A program made the translations under genes and the position numbers. The notes below the pieces were generated by a model that saw nothing but the letters and a program-made list of their open reading frames with translations, did no database searches and was not told where the DNA came from. Source: Leucobacter sp. cx-42 (GTDB taxonomy: Bacteria > Actinomycetota > Actinomycetes > Actinomycetales > Microbacteriaceae). From it: a stretch of DNA of 64,000 nt. The stretch is taken from NCBI RefSeq assembly GCF_014529985.1, contig NZ_JACVMU010000006.1, positions 62,001 through 126,000 of the forward strand, read 5' to 3'. Every line of letters begins with the position of its first letter. The first letter of the stretch is position 1. This document shows, piece after piece, positions 44,983 to 54,164 of this stretch.

Positions 44983-45252
44983 TTATCGGCGGAGGCCGAG
45001 ACGCTCGATGAGCGAACGGTAGCGGGTGATGTCAGTCTTCTGGAGGTAGCCCAGGAGACGACGGCGCTGACCAACGAGGAGAAGGAGGCCACGGCGCGAG
45101 TGGTGATCGTGCTTGTGGTCCTTGAGGTGCTCGGTGAGATCCTTGATGCGCTTGGTGAGAAGTGCAACCTGGACCTCGGGGGAACCCGTGTCGCCCGGAG
45201 TGGTTGCGTATTCTTCCATGATCGCCTTCTTGACGTCTGCTGCGAGTGCCAT
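44983..45252 (-). CDS. rpsO: 30S ribosomal protein S15
   Basis: The 89-residue protein binds the central domain of 16S rRNA. It is a canonical S15: [63 protein letters not shown] precedes the ATG. It is monocistronic here, 36 kb from pnp and on the same strand, whereas the two are adjacent in many bacteria. Confidence 0.98.
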   Translation of the reverse strand: MALAADVKKAIMEEYATTPGDTGSPEVQVALLTKRIKDLTEHLKDHKHDHHSRRGLLLLVGQRRRLLGYLQKTDITRYRSLIERLGLRR

Positions 45253-45373
45253 GGAGATCCCCTTTCGATTGCTGCGCGGCGCTAGTAACAGGATGTTCTA
45301 GCTCTCTTAATCCGCGGCCGTTATTACGGCAACCTGACTAGCTTACCACTATTTGGAACGCCACTCACCTCAC

Positions 45374-45379
45374 TAGGCT
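45374..45379 (+). promoter_or_regulatory. -10 box of the inositol phosphatase-family gene (leaderless layout)
   Basis: TAGGCT, six bases (CAAGGT), ATG. A possible -35, TTGGAA, is at 45353-45358 (15-nt spacer). Confidence 0.6.
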
Positions 45380-45385
45380 CAAGGT

Positions 45386-46219
45386 ATGGCACACCTGACG
45401 CCCACAGCACTCCAAGCCGTCCTTCCCGAGCTTGAATCACTCGCCGCGACGCTCGCCCGCGAGGCAGGAGTAGCGGCCATGCAGATGCGCGCCGAGGGGG
45501 TGAGCGTTGCCGCAACGAAGTCGAGCGACATCGATATCGTGACGTACGCTGATCGCGCGACCGAGGCACGCATCACGGCTGCCCTCCGTGCGGCACGGCC
45601 AGATGACGGCATCCTTGGCGAAGAGGGTGCCTCCGCGGAAGGCGCAAGCGGCATCACCTGGGTTATTGACCCGATCGATGGCACCGTGAACTATCTCTAC
45701 GATCAGCCGGCTTATGTGGTGAGCATTGCGGTGACCGTCGCTGATCCGCACGCCTTCGCTGATGGCCGCCGCGCGGTCGCGGGTGCGGTGTATGCGCCGC
45801 GCTTTGATGAGCTGTTCTCGGCCCACACGGGCGGCGGATCGCGTCTGAACGGCTCCACCCTCAGCGTGAGTGACGTGTCGACGCCGGCACGTGCCCTGGT
45901 CGCCACCGGCTTTGGGTATACGGTCGAGCGAAAGCACGAGCAGCTTGCGCTACTCTCCCGCTTGCTCCCGGAGATCCGGGACATTCGTCGGCTTGGTGCG
46001 GCGGCATATGATCTCTGCGCGCTCGCTGCTGGCCGCGTGGATGCCTTTTACGAGAAGGGCTTGCAGCCGTGGGACTACGCGGCTGGTGCGCTCATCGCGA
46101 GCGAGGCAGGCGCAAAGCTCCTCGGTGCCGATGAGCAGACAGCCCCTGGCGAACCGCTGTTGTTTGCGGGAAACGAGACACTCGTCACGAAAATACGAGA
46201 CATCGTTCGCGGTCTCTGA
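45386..46219 (+). CDS. inositol monophosphatase family protein
   Basis: A 277-residue Mg-dependent phosphatase. Metal-binding motifs are ILGEEGAS, WVIDPIDGTVNYLY and LQPWDYAAGALIASEAGA. The GTVNYLY and WDYAAG forms are closer to inositol-1-phosphatase/SuhB-type proteins than to HisN, which has its own gene at 22671. The true substrate (inositol phosphate, or another sugar phosphate) cannot be fixed. The PotD-like gene follows after 42 bp with its own ribosome binding site. Confidence 0.85.
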   Translation: MAHLTPTALQAVLPELESLAATLAREAGVAAMQMRAEGVSVAATKSSDIDIVTYADRATEARITAALRAARPDDGILGEEGASAEGASGITWVIDPIDGTVNYLYDQPAYVVSIAVTVADPHAFADGRRAVAGAVYAPRFDELFSAHTGGGSRLNGSTLSVSDVSTPARALVATGFGYTVERKHEQLALLSRLLPEIRDIRRLGAAAYDLCALAAGRVDAFYEKGLQPWDYAAGALIASEAGAKLLGADEQTAPGEPLLFAGNETLVTKIRDIVRGL

Positions 46220-46261
46220 AAGACTGCTTGGGCAGTACAAAGTATCTCCAAAGGAGGAGAC

Positions 46262-47449
46262 ATGCGAAGTGAGCCTAACGATCCCATCATCGCCAGCCTG
46301 GTGCGGGCAGCAAAGTCCCGGCAGGTCAGCCGTCGCCAGCTGTTCACCGGTCTCGGTGTTGGTGCTGCAGCCCTCGGAGCAACGTCGCTCACGGGTTGCG
46401 CGGATGCGAGCGGCAAGGAGGGACAGATTCGCTGGGCGAGCTGGACCTACTACCTGGATTTCGACGAGGACACCCAGGACTACCCCACGCTCAATGCGTT
46501 CATCGAAAAGACCGGCATTGATGTCCAGTACTTCGAGGACGTCGACGACAACAAGACCTTTATCGGCAAGATCAAGGATCAGCTGAAGCTCAAGCAGGAC
46601 ACCGGTTACGACCTGTTCACCCTGACCGATTCTTCGCTCGTGCGCATCTTCGAGCAGGATCAACTGCTGCAGTTTGACCGCGCCCTCATGCCTCACGTCG
46701 AGGCTGAGATGATCGACATCTTCAAGCACGCGACGTTTGACCCGAACCGCGAATGGGCGATCCCGTTCCAGGGCGGTATGACGGGCCTCTGCTACAACGC
46801 GCAGCTGTACCCGAAGGGCGTCAAGACGGTTTCGGATCTCTGGGCTGCAGACCTCAAGGGCAAGATCAGCCTGCTCTCAGAGCAAGACGACACCCTCGGC
46901 CTCATCATGCTCGAGCAGGGCGTCGACATCGCCGGCGAGTGGGGTGACGACGAGTTCAACGCTGCGCTCGCGGTCGTTGAGGAGCAGATCGCCCGCGGTC
47001 AAGTCTTCAATGTGAAGGGCAACTCGTACACGCAGGACTTGCAGAACGGCAGCGTGCTCGCCGCAATGTGTTGGTCGGGCGATATCGCGATGCTCAATGA
47101 GGAAGCCGGCGAGGAGATCTGGAAGTTCGTGGTTCCCGATTCGGGCTCCCCGCTCTTCATCGACTCGTTCTGCATGCCGGAAACCGCGGTTCCTGTTGAC
47201 GACATTCACAAGCTCGTCGACTACTACTACGAGCCCGAGGTTGCGGCGCAGGTGGCTGAGTACGTCCAGTACGTGACTCCGGTCAAGGGCGCACGCGACG
47301 CGATGGCGAAGCTAAACCCCGAAATGGCAGACAACCCGCTCATCTTCCCGGATGAGGAAATGTCAAAGCGCATCTACGACATGCGCTCGCTCTCCTCACA
47401 GGAGGACAACAAGTTCGCCCAGGCCTACCAAAAGGTGCTCGGCAACTAG
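46262..47449 (+). CDS. second polyamine-type solute-binding lipoprotein (PotD-like)
   Basis: The 395-residue protein has a twin-arginine-like segment SRRQLFTGLGVGAAALG and lipobox LTGC. The mature part closely follows the PotD at 39791: RWASWTYYLDFDEDTQDYPTL, DDNKTFIGKIKDQL, NVKGNSYTQDLQ. AAAGGAGGAGAC gives an excellent start at 46262. No permease or ATPase genes adjoin it, so it probably feeds PotABC encoded 6 kb away, or acts as an alternative receptor with different specificity. Confidence 0.85.
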   Translation: MRSEPNDPIIASLVRAAKSRQVSRRQLFTGLGVGAAALGATSLTGCADASGKEGQIRWASWTYYLDFDEDTQDYPTLNAFIEKTGIDVQYFEDVDDNKTFIGKIKDQLKLKQDTGYDLFTLTDSSLVRIFEQDQLLQFDRALMPHVEAEMIDIFKHATFDPNREWAIPFQGGMTGLCYNAQLYPKGVKTVSDLWAADLKGKISLLSEQDDTLGLIMLEQGVDIAGEWGDDEFNAALAVVEEQIARGQVFNVKGNSYTQDLQNGSVLAAMCWSGDIAMLNEEAGEEIWKFVVPDSGSPLFIDSFCMPETAVPVDDIHKLVDYYYEPEVAAQVAEYVQYVTPVKGARDAMAKLNPEMADNPLIFPDEEMSKRIYDMRSLSSQEDNKFAQAYQKVLGN

Positions 47450-47474
47450 CCTTGCGGGCGCACCCAGGTGCGCC

Positions 47475-47804
47475 TCAGTCGTTGCTCGCGCCTGGTTGGG
47501 AAGCGTCGTTGCTGTCAGAAGCAGCACGATCTTCCCAGCCGAGCGCGAGCTCACCGAGCTGATCGGCAAGGTCTTTCAGGGCGCGCGGATCGCCAACAGC
47601 CCCAACGGCCACTCCGAGCAGGAATGTACTCAGCGGCGCCGCTGGACGAGCCACATTCCGTGCGATCAGCTTCGCCGCGTGCAACACAATGCGCGTGGTC
47701 TCAGTGTCGAGCTCGACGTTGTCTTCGGTCACGCCAGTCTCGGCCGCCGCAGCAGCCAACCATTCGTCGAGGGCTGCCGGCGGAAGATGCTTACTGTCGG
47801 GCAC
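47475..47804 (-). CDS. DUF6457-type small protein next to mobA
   Basis: A 109-residue soluble, mostly helical protein (ALDEWLAAAAAETGVTEDNVELDTETTRIVLHAAKLIARNVARPAAPLSTFLLGVAVG). It resembles the small proteins often encoded beside mobA in actinobacteria and assumed to be linked to molybdenum cofactor synthesis. Its start overlaps the mobA end by 14 bases, so it is in the moeA-mobA transcript. Function unproven. Confidence 0.7.
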   Translation of the reverse strand: MPDSKHLPPAALDEWLAAAAAETGVTEDNVELDTETTRIVLHAAKLIARNVARPAAPLSTFLLGVAVGAVGDPRALKDLADQLGELALGWEDRAASDSNDASQPGASND

Positions 47805-48426
47805 TGTCTACTCCTTCTGTTGGTGCGGTTCGTTCAACGTCGACGGCCTGATGCGCTGCTGCGAGGTCTGCTGGGGTATCGATGTCGGCTGTCACGGCCT
47901 CCGATGCATCGACCCATCGCACGTCGAGCCCAGCGGTCACCGCGCGCAACGGCAGGTCTGCGACGCTGCCCTCGCGCGCTTCAACCACTGCAACTGCCGC
48001 GCGAAGCGTCTCTACACTGTAGGCTCCTGCGAGCCATTGCGGACGCCCGTCCGGGTCTTTGAGGACAACTGCCTCACCCGCATTGAAATTCGTGTCTGTG
48101 AGCAACGCTACGACCGCTGTGGGCCGCACGAGGTCACACGCGAGCACCAGCACCCGATCGGCGGTGACCAGCGGCAGAGCGGCTGCCAGCGCCGCGAGTG
48201 GCCCACCATAGGCTGGCTCCTCACGCACCCCGATGCACCCGGCAGGCACCACCGCTGCCGGACCAGCCACGATGATCTCCGACGCTGCCGTGCCGCCGCG
48301 CACGGCAGCAACCACCCGCGCGAGCAACGTTTCCCCGCCGACCACCACGCGGGCCTTGTCAGCGCCGAGGCGGGATCCGCGCCCACCAGCGAGCACGATC
48401 GCACTGAGCGACGAATGTGCGTTCAC
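47791..48426 (-). CDS. mobA: molybdenum cofactor guanylyltransferase
   Basis: Adds GMP to molybdopterin to make the dinucleotide cofactor of the DMSO-reductase family, including formate dehydrogenases. The 211-residue protein has the nucleotidyltransferase start SAIVLAGGRGSRLGADKARV and the metal-binding VLVLACDLVRP. It overlaps the moeA stop by four bases. It is on the strand opposite fdhD. Confidence 0.9.
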   Translation of the reverse strand: MNAHSSLSAIVLAGGRGSRLGADKARVVVGGETLLARVVAAVRGGTAASEIIVAGPAAVVPAGCIGVREEPAYGGPLAALAAALPLVTADRVLVLACDLVRPTAVVALLTDTNFNAGEAVVLKDPDGRPQWLAGAYSVETLRAAVAVVEAREGSVADLPLRAVTAGLDVRWVDASEAVTADIDTPADLAAAHQAVDVERTAPTEGVDSARQ

Positions 48427-49685
48427 ACCGCACCTCCAACCAGAATCACGTCCACGACATCGCCGGCGCGCACATCGCCCTGTTCGGGCGGCACGAGCGC
48501 GTAACCTGCGGCCCCGCCACCGCTCCCGACCGCGTGCGAGACTCGACGCTCATGCACGGCCGGCACGCACTCAAGCCCGGCTTCGCTCGCTTCCAGGCGG
48601 ATCGGCAGCACCTGCAGCCGACCACGCGATCCGCGCCAGTCGACGCCGGCGCGCACGGGCACCCGCACGCGATCAACGACCGTCCGCCCCTGCATCCGCA
48701 GGAGGGCCGGCCTAACAAACAGCTCGAACGAGGTCGCTGCGCTGCCGGGATTGCCCGGGAGCGCAAAGATCCATGCACCGCCCGCCAGACGTCCCGCGCA
48801 CTGCGGCTGCCCCGGCTTCACCGCAACGCGCACCGCACGCACCGCGGGTTCGGCAGCAAGCGCAATCCGCACGATGTCGTGTGCACCAGGGCCGACACCG
48901 CCGGTCGTGATGATGGCGTCGACCTCGGTGGCGAGGCGGCTGATCCGCGCCCCGAATGAAGCCGGATCGTCTGCGCTGACGGCGTGCACGGTGGCCCCGA
49001 TTCCGGTTTCCGCGAGCAGGCTCACGATGAGGAGCGAATTTGATTCGGAAATCTGGCCACGTGCGAGCGGCGCACCCGGCGCCTGCAGCTCAGACCCAGT
49101 CGCAATCACGGCAATCCGAGGCGAGCGGTGCACAGTAACGCTCCCCACACCAGCTGCGGCGAGCGCAGCGATGCGTACTGCGGTGAGCGGATCACCCGTC
49201 GCAGCAATGGACATGTCAGCCGACACGTCTTCGCCACGGCGCCGCACATGGGCGCCCGGCCGTGGGACGGCGCTAAACGACACCGCGTCGTGCGCCCACT
49301 CGCCTGGTCCGGCTTCACCAACGCCATCTTCGACCGGAACGACCGCATCTGCGTCTGTGGGCAACGGTGCCCCGGTCATGATGCGGACGCACTCCCCCGG
49401 TGTGATCGCGGGATCAGCGGCGCTTCCTGCTGCCACCTCGCCGATGATGCGCAGCTCGACTGGTGCTGACGCTGTTGCTGCGGCGAGGTCTGCCGCGCGC
49501 ACGGCGTAGCCGTCCATGGCCGAGTTGTCCCACAGCGGAAGGTCGTGCTGAGCGGTGACGTCGGTCGCGAGGGTCCGGCCGTGTGCCTCACGCAGCGGGA
49601 CGGTCTCGACGGGCAGCCGTGGGACCTCGGCGAGCAACCACTTGAGGTGATCCGCCGCCGGAATAAGGGAATCTGTACCCGCCAT
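48423..49685 (-). CDS. moeA: molybdopterin molybdenumtransferase MoeA, copy 1
   Basis: The 420-residue enzyme inserts molybdate into adenylylated molybdopterin. Signatures are [51 protein letters not shown] and [21 protein letters not shown]. The ATG at 49685 is fixed by GGAGAACGCG; the longer frame is noncoding. A second moeA lies at 58934. It is divergent from fdhD with 108 bp between. Confidence 0.93.
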   Translation of the reverse strand: MAGTDSLIPAADHLKWLLAEVPRLPVETVPLREAHGRTLATDVTAQHDLPLWDNSAMDGYAVRAADLAAATASAPVELRIIGEVAAGSAADPAITPGECVRIMTGAPLPTDADAVVPVEDGVGEAGPGEWAHDAVSFSAVPRPGAHVRRRGEDVSADMSIAATGDPLTAVRIAALAAAGVGSVTVHRSPRIAVIATGSELQAPGAPLARGQISESNSLLIVSLLAETGIGATVHAVSADDPASFGARISRLATEVDAIITTGGVGPGAHDIVRIALAAEPAVRAVRVAVKPGQPQCAGRLAGGAWIFALPGNPGSAATSFELFVRPALLRMQGRTVVDRVRVPVRAGVDWRGSRGRLQVLPIRLEASEAGLECVPAVHERRVSHAVGSGGGAAGYALVPPEQGDVRAGDVVDVILVGGAV

Positions 49686-49793
49686 CGCGTTCTCCGCCCG
49701 TTTGAGCCGGTCTGGGCGCCTGCAGCTGCCCGCGCCTCGTTGCCGTCCGCGCGCCACGCGGCACGGGACTCGTTTCGATGCTATCCAAGAACT

Positions 49794-50735
49794 GTGTCAC
49801 GAATCACCGCACGACGTCAGATCACTCGGATTACTGTGGGCGAGCTGCCCAAACGCCGCAAGGACTTCCTCACCGTCGAGGAGCCGCTCGAGATCCGCGT
49901 CGGAAACAAACCCCTGGCGGTGACGATGCGCACGCCCGGCCACGATGTCGAGTTGGCCGCTGGCTTCCTCGTGTCAGAGGGCGTGATTTCCGCTCCCGAG
50001 CACTTCTTCACGGCGCAATTCTGCGGGGGCGCGGATCAACCACCCACCGACGGGCCAGCTCCCAACCGCGTGAACCTGCTCGGTCAGGTCGGCCTCGCGA
50101 ACCCGTTCGCAGCTCCCCCGACGCTTGGTGACGCCGCGAACACCTACAACGTGCTCGATGTCACGCTCGCTGCCGGGGTCGCACCGCCAGATCCCTCGCT
50201 CGAGCGAAACTTTACGACCACGAGCTCCTGTGGGCTCTGCGGCAAGGCGACTATTGACGCCGTGCACACGCAGTCTCATTTCGGGGTTGCGGATGATCCG
50301 CTCACCATCTCGGCTGCAGAGCTCGTGGGGTTCCCCGATCGGCTGCGTGCCGAGCAGGCGGTTTTCGAGCGCACGGGCGGCCTCCACGCGGCAGGTCTGT
50401 TCGACGGCCGCACGGGTGAGCTACTCGTCCTGCGCGAAGATGTTGGCCGTCACAACGCTGTCGACAAGGTCGTCGGCTGGGCTCTCCTCAACGGTCGTCT
50501 GCCGCTGCGCTCGTGCGTGCTCATGGTGTCGGGGCGCGCGAGCTTCGAGCTCACGCAGAAAGCAATCATGGCGGGCATCCCAATGCTCGCGGCCGTCTCA
50601 GCACCCTCCTCCCTCGCGATGGACCTCGCCCAGGCGGAGGGTCTCACGCTTGTGGGCTTCCTGCGCGGCGAGTCCATGGTGGTCTACAGCCGGGCGGATC
50701 GCATTACCAACGAAGCTCCCCCGGTCGCCGAGTAG
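49794..50735 (+). CDS. fdhD: formate dehydrogenase accessory sulfurtransferase FdhD
   Basis: Transfers sulfur to the molybdenum cofactor bound by formate dehydrogenase. The 313-residue protein carries the catalytic Cys pair C146/C149 in [15 protein letters not shown]. It also has [19 protein letters not shown] and [15 protein letters not shown]. The GTG at 49794 ([11 protein letters not shown]) matches family starts; a weak TATCCA stands at the leaderless position six bases earlier. No formate dehydrogenase gene is in the window, so its target lies elsewhere. Confidence 0.93.
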   Translation: MSRITARRQITRITVGELPKRRKDFLTVEEPLEIRVGNKPLAVTMRTPGHDVELAAGFLVSEGVISAPEHFFTAQFCGGADQPPTDGPAPNRVNLLGQVGLANPFAAPPTLGDAANTYNVLDVTLAAGVAPPDPSLERNFTTTSSCGLCGKATIDAVHTQSHFGVADDPLTISAAELVGFPDRLRAEQAVFERTGGLHAAGLFDGRTGELLVLREDVGRHNAVDKVVGWALLNGRLPLRSCVLMVSGRASFELTQKAIMAGIPMLAAVSAPSSLAMDLAQAEGLTLVGFLRGESMVVYSRADRITNEAPPVAE

Positions 50736-50768
50736 TCGGGTCGCGAGGGAGCTTCGCTGAGTGGGGGC

Positions 50769-52256
50769 TTAGTTCGTACCCGTTCTGAAGATTCGTTTCA
50801 CACGGTTCAGGATCCGACGGGAAAGACTCGGCTTTTCTTGAAGCACTTGCACCTGACTCCTCAGTGATTTCAGCTCCTTCTGAAGGGCTGTAGTCGCTCT
50901 CTTCTGAGCCTCAAGATCTGGATTCGGCGCGGGCGCCAGCTTCTTTGCAGGTGGCGGCATAAACGGCACCGTGTAGCCCTGGTTACGTCGCTTGTCTTCA
51001 GCATCTGCGCCTTGGCGGAGCCATCGGAGGCGATCATAAATCTGTTCTGTGGATCGCTCACTAAACGGCCCATGCACGGGCCCAGGGTAATTCAGGCTCG
51101 CCATCTGATCATCAAACTCAGGATTGCTATTGCCAGGTTGATAAATATGCGCAATCTCATTTTTCTCAAGGAATGAGGTGTATCGATCAAAGTTCTCTGG
51201 CATCTTGCGATTGAACTCGGAATAGTCGAGATTCTCATAGATCTCCGCCGCAGACTCAACCGTAGACAAATCTCTGACTAAACGATGCGGGATGCCGTGA
51301 TAATCCGCGAGCTCAAGAGTGCGAGAGTCCCAGCCAAGTACATAGGCAGGTGTCCCACCCATAATCGCGGCCACGTTGCCGTGAATGCGTGCGCCAAAGG
51401 AGAAGTCCATCTCTCCGAGGTACTGAGTCCAGGTAATTGGGTCTACGAAGAATCGAACACGATCCTCGCGTATCAGTGGGTGATCAATCGAGGTAATGAG
51501 GTTTGGATCGTTACTGGGAACCGAGGTACCCCAAAGAAGTGTTGAGAGTTCGTCTTGCTGCTGGCCGACAAACTCTGAACGAGGAAATTCACTTGCGACC
51601 TTGCGAATGAATGCCCCAGCCCCTCTCGCAGCCCGAGAAGTGTTGAATGCTACGCGTGAATCTCTGTCGAGCGTGATCTCTGGCTTTTCAATTGTGAAGT
51701 CTCGACCCAGGTCATAGGTCGAGGGACAACCGATGACGTCCACTTTTCCATCATTGAACCCAAGACTTTTGAGATATTCAAGCGTCAGTTCGCCCCGCAC
51801 ACCTACAGTGGCAGAACGATCAAGTACTGTACCTACAAAACGCTTCGTAGCTTCGTCAACATCACCAGAATTGGCGAAGTGGTCCCCATCAACGGTCAGC
51901 TGCGCTCCAACACCTACTACCGTCACAGGAATAGTGAGACGTGAAATCAAGTCTGTCAGCCGGTTCATGAAGGGGACGAAGTCTCGCCTAAACGCGTTCG
52001 CCAATGGAATCACAAAGCCGTCAAACTCATTGTTTATGCGCGCCGCAAGCGCGGCATAATCTGGTGCGCGTTCCGAGCGAAATGAGTCTGAGATGACTTC
52101 AGTTCCGGGTACTGAGATCGCGCGCGCAACTGAGTTACTAAAGAGCAAGTTTCCCGAGTTAGTACCAAAGGATGCATACCTGGCAGCGGCAAGTGACGCC
52201 TCAGGCGTCAGAGGTATGAGCGGCGACTTACCACTGCGCATAAGAATTCTTGACAT
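50769..52256 (-). CDS. polysaccharide pyruvyl transferase family protein
   Basis: A 495-residue enzyme likely to add ketal pyruvate to a surface glycan. The catalytic domain includes the start of a Rossmann-like fold (YASFGTNSGNLLFSNSVARA), VGVGAQLTVDGDHF and the hallmark FGARIHGNVAAIMGGTPAYVLGWDSRT. The last 50 residues form a predicted coiled coil with a basic end (QKELKSLRSQVQVLQEK, then RRILNRVKRIF). The gene is visibly AT-richer than its neighbours and stands alone among Moco genes, which suggests acquisition. It has a GGAAAG ribosome binding site. Confidence 0.8.
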   Translation of the reverse strand: MSRILMRSGKSPLIPLTPEASLAAARYASFGTNSGNLLFSNSVARAISVPGTEVISDSFRSERAPDYAALAARINNEFDGFVIPLANAFRRDFVPFMNRLTDLISRLTIPVTVVGVGAQLTVDGDHFANSGDVDEATKRFVGTVLDRSATVGVRGELTLEYLKSLGFNDGKVDVIGCPSTYDLGRDFTIEKPEITLDRDSRVAFNTSRAARGAGAFIRKVASEFPRSEFVGQQQDELSTLLWGTSVPSNDPNLITSIDHPLIREDRVRFFVDPITWTQYLGEMDFSFGARIHGNVAAIMGGTPAYVLGWDSRTLELADYHGIPHRLVRDLSTVESAAEIYENLDYSEFNRKMPENFDRYTSFLEKNEIAHIYQPGNSNPEFDDQMASLNYPGPVHGPFSERSTEQIYDRLRWLRQGADAEDKRRNQGYTVPFMPPPAKKLAPAPNPDLEAQKRATTALQKELKSLRSQVQVLQEKPSLSRRILNRVKRIFRTGTN

Positions 52257-52271
52257 GAAACACTTTCCAAG

Positions 52272-52308
52272 ACACCCGACACTGCGCCCGGCACTACACC
52301 CGACACTG
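52272..52308. repeat. short tandem repeat upstream of the pyruvyl transferase gene
   Basis: Three 12-nt units: ACACCCGACACT at 52272 and 52296 flanking GCGCCCGGCACT. It lies in the 5' region of the pyruvyl transferase transcript. Confidence 0.6.
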
Positions 52309-52351
52309 AAACTGCTTTGTGAATCTTTTCACAATACTATGTAAACGTAAA

Positions 52352-52387
52352 CAGGTGTGCCCAGGGCCGTAACCCTGGGCACACCTG
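52352..52387 (-). terminator. fmdA terminator
   Basis: A perfect 15-bp stem CAGGTGTGCCCAGGG and complement, 6-nt loop, followed on the minus strand by TTTACGTTTAC. Confidence 0.9.
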
Positions 52388-52407
52388 GTTTGGATTTAAC
52401 TCTGGCT

Positions 52408-53658
52408 TTACGCGTTCGCGCGCGGTGCACCGATGCCCGGATCGATCTGCACGGGACCAGACGCCGACGGACGAATGTCGAAGTCGAAGATCGCGGTGGG
52501 CAGATAGACGGTCGAACACGAGTTCGGGATGTCGACAACGCCCGACAGGCGACCCTCGATCGGTGCCGCACCGAGCAGGAGGTACGCCTGCTCAGGGCTG
52601 TAGCCGAACTTGGTGAGGTAATCGATCGCGTGGAGGCACGCACGCTGGTAAGAGAGGTGAGAGTCGAGGTAGCGCTGCTCACCTTCGAGGGTGACCGACG
52701 TACCCGAGAACGCGAGCCACTCGCTGTACTGTGGCTCAACGTTGCCCGGCATGAAGATCGCATTCTCCTTCACGCCGTAGGTCTCCATGCCACCGCGGAT
52801 GATGTCGACGCGCAGGTCAATGAAGCCGCCCATCTCAATCGCGCCACAGAAGGTGATCTCGCCATCGCCCTGCGAGAAGTGCAGGTCACCCACCGAGAAG
52901 TTCGCGCCGTCAACGAAGACCGGATAGAACACGCGAGCGCCCTTGCTGAGGTTCTTGATGTCCTGGTTGCCACCGTTCTCACGCGGCGGAGCGGTGCGCG
53001 CAGCCTCGGAGCCAACGCGTGCCCACTGGTCGCGGGGCAGTCCACCGAGAATCGCGTGCTCTGCCTCGGGCGGCAGGGCGAGCGGCGGAACGCGCAGCGG
53101 ATCGGTCGCAATGAGGTCACCCTCACGCTTGTTCCACTTCTGGAGCAGCTGCGCCGAGGGCGCGGTACCCATGAGACCCGGGTGGATGATGCCGGTGAAC
53201 GAGACACCGGGGATGTGACGCGAGGTCGCAGTCTGACCAGAGAAGTCCCAGACTGCCTTGTACGCGTCAGGGAACTGATCGGTCAAGAAGCTGCCACCGT
53301 TCCGCTTCGCGAAGATACCGGTGTAACCCCAGCCCTGGCCAGCGAGCGGACCTTCCTCCTGCGGAATTGGGCCGACATCGAGGATGTCAACGATGAGCAG
53401 ATCGCCGGGCTTGGCGCCTTCCACCTTGAAGGGGCCACTGAGCGTGTGCACGGTAAGCAGTGGTGCATCCAGGATGTCCTGCGCAGAGTCATCATTCTTG
53501 ATCGCACCGTCGAACCACTCACGACAATCAACACGGAAGCTGTCGCCCGGCTTCACCGTCGCAACAGGCGGAATCTCGGGGTGCCATCGGTTGTGTCCCA
53601 GCTTGTCCTGGTCGACAAATTTCTTATTGGAGTCCAGCTGAAATACATGTTCGGGCAT
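52408..53658 (-). CDS. fmdA: formamidase/acetamidase
   Basis: Hydrolyses formamide or short amides to ammonia and the acid. The 416-residue protein starts MPEHVFQLDSNKKFVDQDKLGHNRWHPEIPPVATVKPGD and has the family stretches TVHTLSGPFKVEGAKPGDLL, SFTGIIHPGLMGTAPS, GDLHFSQGDGEITFCGAIEMGG and YLTKFGYSPEQAYLLLGAAP. GAAGG serves as ribosome binding site. fmdB follows upstream on the same strand after 76 bp. Formate made here would feed a formate dehydrogenase matured by FdhD. Confidence 0.92.
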   Translation of the reverse strand: MPEHVFQLDSNKKFVDQDKLGHNRWHPEIPPVATVKPGDSFRVDCREWFDGAIKNDDSAQDILDAPLLTVHTLSGPFKVEGAKPGDLLIVDILDVGPIPQEEGPLAGQGWGYTGIFAKRNGGSFLTDQFPDAYKAVWDFSGQTATSRHIPGVSFTGIIHPGLMGTAPSAQLLQKWNKREGDLIATDPLRVPPLALPPEAEHAILGGLPRDQWARVGSEAARTAPPRENGGNQDIKNLSKGARVFYPVFVDGANFSVGDLHFSQGDGEITFCGAIEMGGFIDLRVDIIRGGMETYGVKENAIFMPGNVEPQYSEWLAFSGTSVTLEGEQRYLDSHLSYQRACLHAIDYLTKFGYSPEQAYLLLGAAPIEGRLSGVVDIPNSCSTVYLPTAIFDFDIRPSASGPVQIDPGIGAPRANA

Positions 53659-53734
53659 TGCGCTAACCTTCTTCCTTCAATTCCCCGCGGGCGTCGTTGC
53701 ACGCGGAAGTCACAGTGAGTGAAGCTGCCACCCC

Positions 53735-54028
53735 TTATGGGCGCGGCAACTTCGCATGCAGCGGGTTGTGGGTCACCGGCTGACGCTTCGGCGGGCCCGC
53801 AGATGACGTCGGCAGACCGGTCACCACCTGGGGCTCGTGCGCGCTTTGCGCAGCACGATCAATGAGTCCGTACGCCGCAGTTCCAGCACCGGAGAGGTGT
53901 GGCGCGGAAACCAGTCTGGTCGCGGTGCCATCGCACACACGGCACTTCGTCTCGCGCGGCACCTCAGCCATCGCGTAGAGGGCATCAAACTCGCACCCCG
54001 CCTGACAACGAAACCTGTAATTCGGCAT
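53735..54028 (-). CDS. fmdB: FmdB-type zinc-ribbon regulatory protein
   Basis: The 97-residue protein has an N-terminal FmdB ribbon, MPNYRFRCQAGCEFDALYAMAEVP, followed by CRVCDGTATRLVSAPHLSG, with four Cys for zinc. The C-terminal half is basic and unstructured. AAAGGCGTGAGA sets the start at 54028. It precedes fmdA in the same orientation. FmdB is thought to regulate amidase expression, but that role is weakly supported for the family. Confidence 0.85.
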   Translation of the reverse strand: MPNYRFRCQAGCEFDALYAMAEVPRETKCRVCDGTATRLVSAPHLSGAGTAAYGLIDRAAQSAHEPQVVTGLPTSSAGPPKRQPVTHNPLHAKLPRP

Positions 54029-54042
54029 TCTCACGCCTTTCT

Positions 54043-54061
54043 GCGTGACCACAAGTCACGC
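54043..54061. promoter_or_regulatory. inverted repeat between fmdB and modA
   Basis: GCGTGAC-CACAA-GTCACGC, a perfect 7-bp palindrome just upstream of the fmdB start in the divergent region. It could be an operator for fmdBA, or an RNA hairpin in the fmdB leader. Confidence 0.4.
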
Positions 54062-54151
54062 TGTTGCGGGGCCGGCTCCTTCGCCGAGGTTCTCACCTGC
54101 CTCGAAACTATCGAGGGTGGCGAGCATAGTCAATGGTATGACGGACGTCGA

Positions 54152-54157
54152 TATACT
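54152..54157 (+). promoter_or_regulatory. -10 box of modAB-moaA (leaderless layout)
   Basis: TATACT, seven bases (GCGAGGC), ATG at 54165. The GAGG there is too close to the ATG to serve as a normal ribosome binding site. Confidence 0.55.
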
Positions 54158-54164
54158 GCGAGGC

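Noticed and set aside
52272-52308. Short CRISPR-like array
   Set aside because: Only three 12-nt contiguous units with no spacers and no cas genes; it is a simple tandem repeat.
54029-54164. Moco or other riboswitch upstream of modA/moaA
   Set aside because: The -10 box lies seven bases before the modA ATG, leaving no leader. Only a 7-bp palindrome is present, without the multi-helix Moco motif.
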